The translations under genes were made by a program, and so were the position numbers. Below, one piece after another: positions 7,014 through 10,696 of a DNA stretch of 10,696 nt. The DNA lies in contig JBLHRR010000176.1 of assembly GCA_047626155.1 (NCBI GenBank), positions 1 to 10,696 of the forward strand, read 5' to 3'. The notes below the pieces were generated by a model. It was not told the DNA's origin. It did not search any database and was given only the letters and a program-made list of their open reading frames with translations. Each line of letters opens with the position of its first letter. The first letter of the stretch is position 1. The DNA comes from CALGLS01 sp047626155. Lineage in GTDB: Bacteria > Bacteroidota > Bacteroidia > Chitinophagales > Saprospiraceae.

Positions 7014-7526
7014 ATGAAAAAACGAATAATGCTTGCCTGTTTCTCTCTATGGTCTGCCGGAAGTTTATTTGCTCAAGACCTTTCACCTTCCGTCATCGTC
7101 CCACAGGCAGAGGTGAGTGAAACCGAATACATATCCCTGGAATGGACCATCGGAGAAGTCTTCACAGAAACAGCAGACTATGAAAACGGAATGCTTACCC
7201 AAGGTTCCGAACAACCCATTCTTCAGGTTGATCGAATCACTTCCAAGTCAGAAGAATCTAAGCCCGGATGGATGGACGTACAAGTTTATCCCAATCCTGT
7301 AGAGCGAACGCTCAAGGTGGCGTTTTCCTCTGAGGAGTCTAAAGAACTTGAAATCACCTTAACCAATCTATCCGGAAAATTAATGTTAAGTACGACCGGA
7401 GATGCTGTAACTGATCAGTTAGAACTAGACCTTTCCAGAATACCTGCAGGCAATTATTTCCTTTCGTTCAAGGAAAAAAACGGAGCAAAAATGCAAACCT
7501 ATAAGGTGACTAAAATTCGCGATTAA
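7014..7526 (+). CDS. Small secreted protein with type IX sorting domain
   Basis: The 170-residue product has a signal peptide (residues 1-21, ending SLFAQ), so it passes the inner membrane by Sec. Residues about 43-72 form a short domain seen in many Bacteroidota exported proteins (SLEWTIGEVFTET, then GMLTQGSEQPIL). Residues about 88-170 form a type A sorting domain (VQVYPNPVERTLKV, then NLSGKLMLS, RIPAGNYFLSF and KVTKI). This domain directs type IX export across the outer membrane and attachment to the surface. The ATG is clear from the signal peptide; the leader is A/T-rich without a Shine-Dalgarno. It lies 71 bases before the fibre-protein gene with no terminator between, so the two are likely cotranscribed. 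The domain pair recurs upstream of tail-fibre-like genes in this group by my recollection. It may help localise the larger partner, but its function is not known. Confidence 0.85.
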   Translation: MKKRIMLACFSLWSAGSLFAQDLSPSVIVPQAEVSETEYISLEWTIGEVFTETADYENGMLTQGSEQPILQVDRITSKSEESKPGWMDVQVYPNPVERTLKVAFSSEESKELEITLTNLSGKLMLSTTGDAVTDQLELDLSRIPAGNYFLSFKEKNGAKMQTYKVTKIRD

Positions 7527-7565
7527 ATCAGACAGAATACTTTTCTAATAAATCAACAAAACCTC

Positions 7566-7576
7566 TTTATTAACCA
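7566..7576 (+). promoter_or_regulatory. 11-base leader motif, second copy
   Basis: This is an exact second copy of TTTATTAACCA, 21 bases before the ATG of the fibre-protein gene. It is the only long exact match I noticed between the two leaders. Its role is unproven. Confidence 0.3.
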
Positions 7577-7597
7577 AGAAATAAAAACTATACAACC

Positions 7598-10363
7598 ATG
7601 AAATTTTCTCTTACATTTATAATAATGCTACTACTCTGTAGCTTCACCACAATGGCACAAGTCGTTCCCAGTGGAATGAAATATCAAGCCGTAGCCCGCA
7701 ACCTTCAAGGTGAGGTGCTAGCTGATCAGGAAATTGCACTTCAAATCGCGCTGGTTAGTTCCGATAGATCAATAGAACTTCAATACTTAGAAGAACACCA
7801 TGTCGTCACCAATAAGTTGGGCCTATTTACTTTGACCATTGGAGAAGGCCAGGTCATTAAAGGATCTTTCGATCAAATACCCTGGAGTACGGAGCAGGTA
7901 TGGGTGGAATTGTCGATTGATGAAAGAGGCGGAAATGACTTTGTTTTAATTCATTCTAGTCGACTGTTGGCGGTACCTTATGCTTTCCATTCTGCAACAG
8001 CTGGAAAAATTTCTAACAATAAACTTTCATCAAGAGGAATGGCGACGACCTGGGATCTGAAAGGGAATAAAGGTACTACCGCCGGTGTAGATTATGTCGG
8101 AACAAGGGATGATGAGGATTTGGTTTTTAAAACCAATATGGAAGAACGAATGCGGATAGAAGCAGATGGAATCGTAAATATCCAAATTGCTCAAGTAGAC
8201 TCTCTTAATGCAACGGAACTTCAGGTGGCTAATAATGCAACCATAGAAGGAAAGCTGAACGTAACTGACTTTGCATTCTTTCAAGACAGCATACATACAA
8301 ACGGTGGATTGACTGTTTTGGAGTCGACAAAAATTGGTGAAAACCTGGGCGTTATTCAGAACGTACTGATAGGAGGCAACCTCGAGGTAGATGGAGAAAC
8401 GACTTTGAATAGTGGACTCAGTGTTGGCAGCGATTTAAGCGTAGGTAATGATGTTTTCGTAGGCAGAAATATTACAATTGATGAAAATGCAAGTATTGGA
8501 AATGACTTGACCGTTGATAATAATGCGACGATTAGTCAAAATGCAAATGTCGGCGTTGACCTCTCTGTAGGGAATAACATTAGCGCTACAAATAATGCAA
8601 GTATTGGAAATGACTTGACCGTTGATAATAATGCGACGATTAGTCAAAATGCAAGTGTCGGCGTTGACCTCTCTGTAGGGAATGACCTGACCGTCGATAA
8701 CAATGCAACGATTAGTCAAAACGCGAATGTTGGAGTAGACCTTTCTGTAGGGAATAACATTAGTGCTACAAATAATGCGAGTATTGGAAATGACCTGACC
8801 GTCGATAACAATGCAACGATTAGTCAAAACGCGAATGTTGGAGTAGACCTTTCTGTAGGAAATAACATTAGCGCTACAAACAATGCAACGATTGGAAATG
8901 ACTTGACCGTCAATCGGAATACTGCGATTAGCAATAACCTCGCAGTGGGAGGCAGCTCCAATTTAACCGGACTGGTTAGTATGGCCAATGGCGCCAATGT
9001 TACCGGTCTTACCAACTCAACCACACTAAACGTCACGAGCACGGCGACTATAGGAGGCAACCTCGCGGTAGCTGGGATCAGTACCGTGAGTAATACCACT
9101 CAATCTACTTCTAAAGACAACGGTTCTATGGTCCTAGAAGGAGGTTTAGGAGTTGAGAAAAATGCGAACATTGGTGGGAGTCTTACTGTAAGGGGAACTG
9201 GAACCGTTGGACCTAACAATGCCGTTGTACCTAACAATAACCATGCAGCTTATATTTACAATACTTCCGGAGATATAAATGCTTCTGGTTTAGCGATTCA
9301 AATCAATAACGGATCCGCACAGCAAGTCAATACCATAACCAATAACTATGTTACTTTTTATAATCAAAACGGAACAGTGGCTGGCCGAATAGAAGGATTT
9401 GATCTTGAACAAAATGGTGCTTTTACTGCTTTCCCAAGCGTATCATTTAGTGATTTTTTCAATCTGGGTAGTATCGACCTGAACCCATTTCAAACATTGG
9501 ACCCAGCCACTTTTTCTAAAACATTTTTTGGTGGCGGTTTTCTTCCTCCACCGCTAAGTGCTGTTTTTAGCCCTGCTACACTTTCAACTTTGTTCACTGG
9601 AGGCGCTCTTAATGTAAATAGCCCTTCATTTGCGCAAGCACTATTGACTCCGCCACAAAGTGCGCTCGCAACATCAAATCCTAAGTTGAATGAGTTAATT
9701 TGTTGGGCACTCGAAAATGGCTTAGAAGGTTTGATCACGACCAGCCCTTTTGACCTCGCACTCGCAGGACGTATTATACAAGAGACACAAAAGTGTACAG
9801 ATAATGGTGTAATCTATGGAGGAACGGGAGCTGATTATGCAGAATGGTTGGAGAAGGTTAATCCGGAAGAAGGATTTACGGCTGGTCAAATCGTAGGTAT
9901 CCACGGAGGCAAAATTACCAAAGTTACAGAAGGTGCTGATCAGGTATTACCGGTTTCACTGGCGCCAGTGGTTTTAGGGAATATGCCTCCTGATTCAGAA
10001 AAAGAACTGTATGAAAAAGTGGGCTTCATGGGACAGGTTCCGGTTTTGATTTGGGGTAAAGCAAAGGTAGGAGATTTTATTATTCCTTCCGGTAAAAACG
10101 ATGGCTTTGGATTGGCCGTTTCTCCTGAAGATATGACAATCGAAAACATGAAATATGTCGTTGGAAGAGTTTGGGAAGAAGGAACAGAGGAGCGAATGAA
10201 CATGGTGAATTCTTCCATTGGTTTGGCTACCAACGAATGGGTAGAAATCATAAAGAAACAAGCCGCTCAACTGGAAAATTTGGAAGGCCGCATGATCCGC
10301 TTAGAGGATATGGAAGCAAAATTAGAGGTGCTTTCGAATCGGATGGAAGCGACAGCGAATTAA
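7598..10363 (+). CDS. Secreted tail-fibre-like repeat protein with chaperone-like C-terminus
   Basis: The 921-residue product begins with a signal peptide (residues 1-21, ending FTTMAQ). A conserved Bacteroidota N-terminal domain follows (about 22-136: GMKYQAVARN, then LAVPYAFHSA). Next is a segment with a DLKGNKGTTAG...YVGTRDDEDLVFKTN...ERMRI pattern (about 152-195). Residues about 200-530 are a shaft of short beta repeats (SIGNDLTVDNNATISQNANV and variants). A middle domain at about 540-620 (NNNHAAYIYNTSG, YVTFYNQNG, GRIEGFD) resembles segments in other fibre proteins. Residues about 745-870 start GADYAEW and run through KITKV, LPVSLAPVVLGN and VGRVWEE, resembling the phage neck-appendage intramolecular chaperone (peptidase G2). 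A coiled coil closes the protein (about 878-919). It is probably a trimeric surface fibre. No type IX sorting domain is present, so how it crosses the outer membrane is unclear; the preceding gene may assist. It has its own downstream terminator. Confidence 0.8.
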   Translation: MKFSLTFIIMLLLCSFTTMAQVVPSGMKYQAVARNLQGEVLADQEIALQIALVSSDRSIELQYLEEHHVVTNKLGLFTLTIGEGQVIKGSFDQIPWSTEQVWVELSIDERGGNDFVLIHSSRLLAVPYAFHSATAGKISNNKLSSRGMATTWDLKGNKGTTAGVDYVGTRDDEDLVFKTNMEERMRIEADGIVNIQIAQVDSLNATELQVANNATIEGKLNVTDFAFFQDSIHTNGGLTVLESTKIGENLGVIQNVLIGGNLEVDGETTLNSGLSVGSDLSVGNDVFVGRNITIDENASIGNDLTVDNNATISQNANVGVDLSVGNNISATNNASIGNDLTVDNNATISQNASVGVDLSVGNDLTVDNNATISQNANVGVDLSVGNNISATNNASIGNDLTVDNNATISQNANVGVDLSVGNNISATNNATIGNDLTVNRNTAISNNLAVGGSSNLTGLVSMANGANVTGLTNSTTLNVTSTATIGGNLAVAGISTVSNTTQSTSKDNGSMVLEGGLGVEKNANIGGSLTVRGTGTVGPNNAVVPNNNHAAYIYNTSGDINASGLAIQINNGSAQQVNTITNNYVTFYNQNGTVAGRIEGFDLEQNGAFTAFPSVSFSDFFNLGSIDLNPFQTLDPATFSKTFFGGGFLPPPLSAVFSPATLSTLFTGGALNVNSPSFAQALLTPPQSALATSNPKLNELICWALENGLEGLITTSPFDLALAGRIIQETQKCTDNGVIYGGTGADYAEWLEKVNPEEGFTAGQIVGIHGGKITKVTEGADQVLPVSLAPVVLGNMPPDSEKELYEKVGFMGQVPVLIWGKAKVGDFIIPSGKNDGFGLAVSPEDMTIENMKYVVGRVWEEGTEERMNMVNSSIGLATNEWVEIIKKQAAQLENLEGRMIRLEDMEAKLEVLSNRMEATAN
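8489..8884 (+). repeat. In-frame tandem repeats of about 108 bases in the fibre shaft
   Basis: The full unit encodes 36 residues (ASIGNDLTVDNN, ATISQNANVGVDLSVGN, NISATNN). Units lie at 8489-8596 (108), 8597-8683 (87, missing the end), 8684-8776 (93, missing the start) and 8777-8884 (108). A degraded fifth unit begins at 8885. Units 1 and 2 differ at one base over 87. Units 3 and 4 differ at three synonymous positions over 93. The two pairs differ from each other at many silent positions (TTGACCGTT versus CTGACCGTC). Repeats stay in frame, so length can change by recombination without breaking the protein. Confidence 0.9.
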
Positions 10364-10398
10364 TGAACTGGGTATAATTAAAATAACAAATAGTTTTG

Positions 10399-10432
10399 GA
10401 GCAGCTTCCTTTTGGGGAGGCTGTTCTTTTTG
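10399..10432 (+). terminator. Intrinsic terminator after the fibre-protein gene
   Basis: GAGCAGCTTCC (10399-10409) pairs with GGAGGCTGTTC (10416-10426) over 11 positions, two of them G-U, around the loop TTTTGG. Five T residues follow (10427-10431). It lies 36 bases after the stop of the fibre gene and would end the 7014-10363 transcript. Confidence 0.85.
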
Positions 10433-10516
10433 TTGAATAGGTCTGTAAAATACTTATCGTGCTAAATGTGAGATACTTACACCGGTGAAAATATAATATT
10501 AATAAAAACCCGACAC

Positions 10517-10534
10517 CTTCTTCTTCTTCTTCTT
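10517..10534 (+). repeat. (CTT)6 microsatellite
   Basis: Six perfect CTT units lie 67 bases before the ATG at 10602, between a terminator and the start of a secreted-protein gene. Such tracts can gain or lose units by slippage. In the promoter or leader this would alter spacing rather than reading frame. No effect is shown here. Confidence 0.85.
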
Positions 10535-10601
10535 GACTAACTCATCTGAGCAAGCAAACGAAGCAATTTTTTGCCATTTTTTAATCTCAACATATTATCA
10601 G

Positions 10602-10696
10602 ATGAACCGCAAGTCTCTTTTATAATTAATTTTTTCCTCTTAATTTCCAATTTCGGGTTTGCACAATCGACTTATACCTTTACCAATGTCAGTGGG
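10602..10696 (+). pseudogene. Start of an exported-protein gene, signal peptide frameshifted, truncated by window
   Basis: The ATG at 10602 opens MNRKSLL and then meets TAA at 10623-10625. A neighbouring frame encodes a convincing signal-peptide core and cleavage site (FIINFFLLISNFGFAQ, then STYTFTNVSG) that stays open to the window end. Adding one T to the T4 run at 10618-10621 would join them as MNRKSLFIINFF. No plausible start lies in the second frame upstream. The product would be an exported protein of the Bacteroidota surface type; its identity cannot be told from 95 bases. A single-base sequencing error is a real alternative to a true frameshift. Confidence 0.45.

Noticed and set aside
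8435..8827. A 130-codon minus-strand open frame and regular spacing suggesting a CRISPR-like array
   Set aside because: The periodicity comes from in-frame coding repeats on the plus strand of the fibre gene; there are no unique spacers, and the antisense frame is a shadow.
10480..10487. CACCGGTG palindrome as an operator
   Set aside because: Eight bases alone are too short to support a site, and no second copy or regulator was seen.

Overview
The window looks like a chromosomal segment of a Bacteroidota bacterium, most likely of the Saprospiraceae/Lewinella type. Three observations support this: Por (type IX) secretion C-terminal sorting domains, signal peptides ending in A-Q, and A/T-rich leaders with no clear Shine-Dalgarno sequences. 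The lineage is inferred from protein character; no rRNA or other marker is present.

Left part (1-1812): a decaying region. On the minus strand (132-913) lies the 3' remnant of a large secreted adhesin-like protein with a type IX sorting domain. It has lost its 5' end and carries a frameshift. Head to head with it on the plus strand (908-1812) is an outer-membrane beta-barrel gene broken by one frameshift and two in-frame TAA codons. Positions 1-131 show nothing I can interpret.

Centre (1956-6355): three co-oriented intact genes. They encode an ECF-type sigma factor, a single-pass membrane protein with a cytoplasmic anti-sigma-like N-terminus and a C-terminal TPR region, and a 960-residue protein with signal peptide, TPRs, CHAT protease domain (His790/Cys836 intact) and C-terminal membrane anchor. 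Predicted topology places the TPR part of the second protein and the whole TPR-CHAT part of the third on the periplasmic side. The set therefore reads as a candidate regulated-proteolysis signalling module. A 197-base gap between the first two genes holds tandem 18-mers and two nested inverted repeats.

Gap (6356-7013): 658 bases with no credible gene but dense structure. It holds five separate inverted repeats, including an element of about 225 bases with long imperfect arms, and a Bacteroidota-style promoter-like sequence. It resembles a dispersed non-autonomous repeat.

Right part (7014-10432): a small secreted protein with a type IX sorting domain, then a 921-residue fibre-like protein and a strong intrinsic terminator. 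The fibre protein has a signal peptide, a conserved N-terminal domain, a beta-repeat shaft with recently duplicated units, a C-terminal domain resembling phage-fibre intramolecular chaperones (peptidase G2 type) and a terminal coiled coil. The two genes probably form one unit for a surface structure. At the right edge, after a (CTT)6 tract, another secreted-protein gene begins; its signal peptide is out of frame with its ATG, and it runs off the window.
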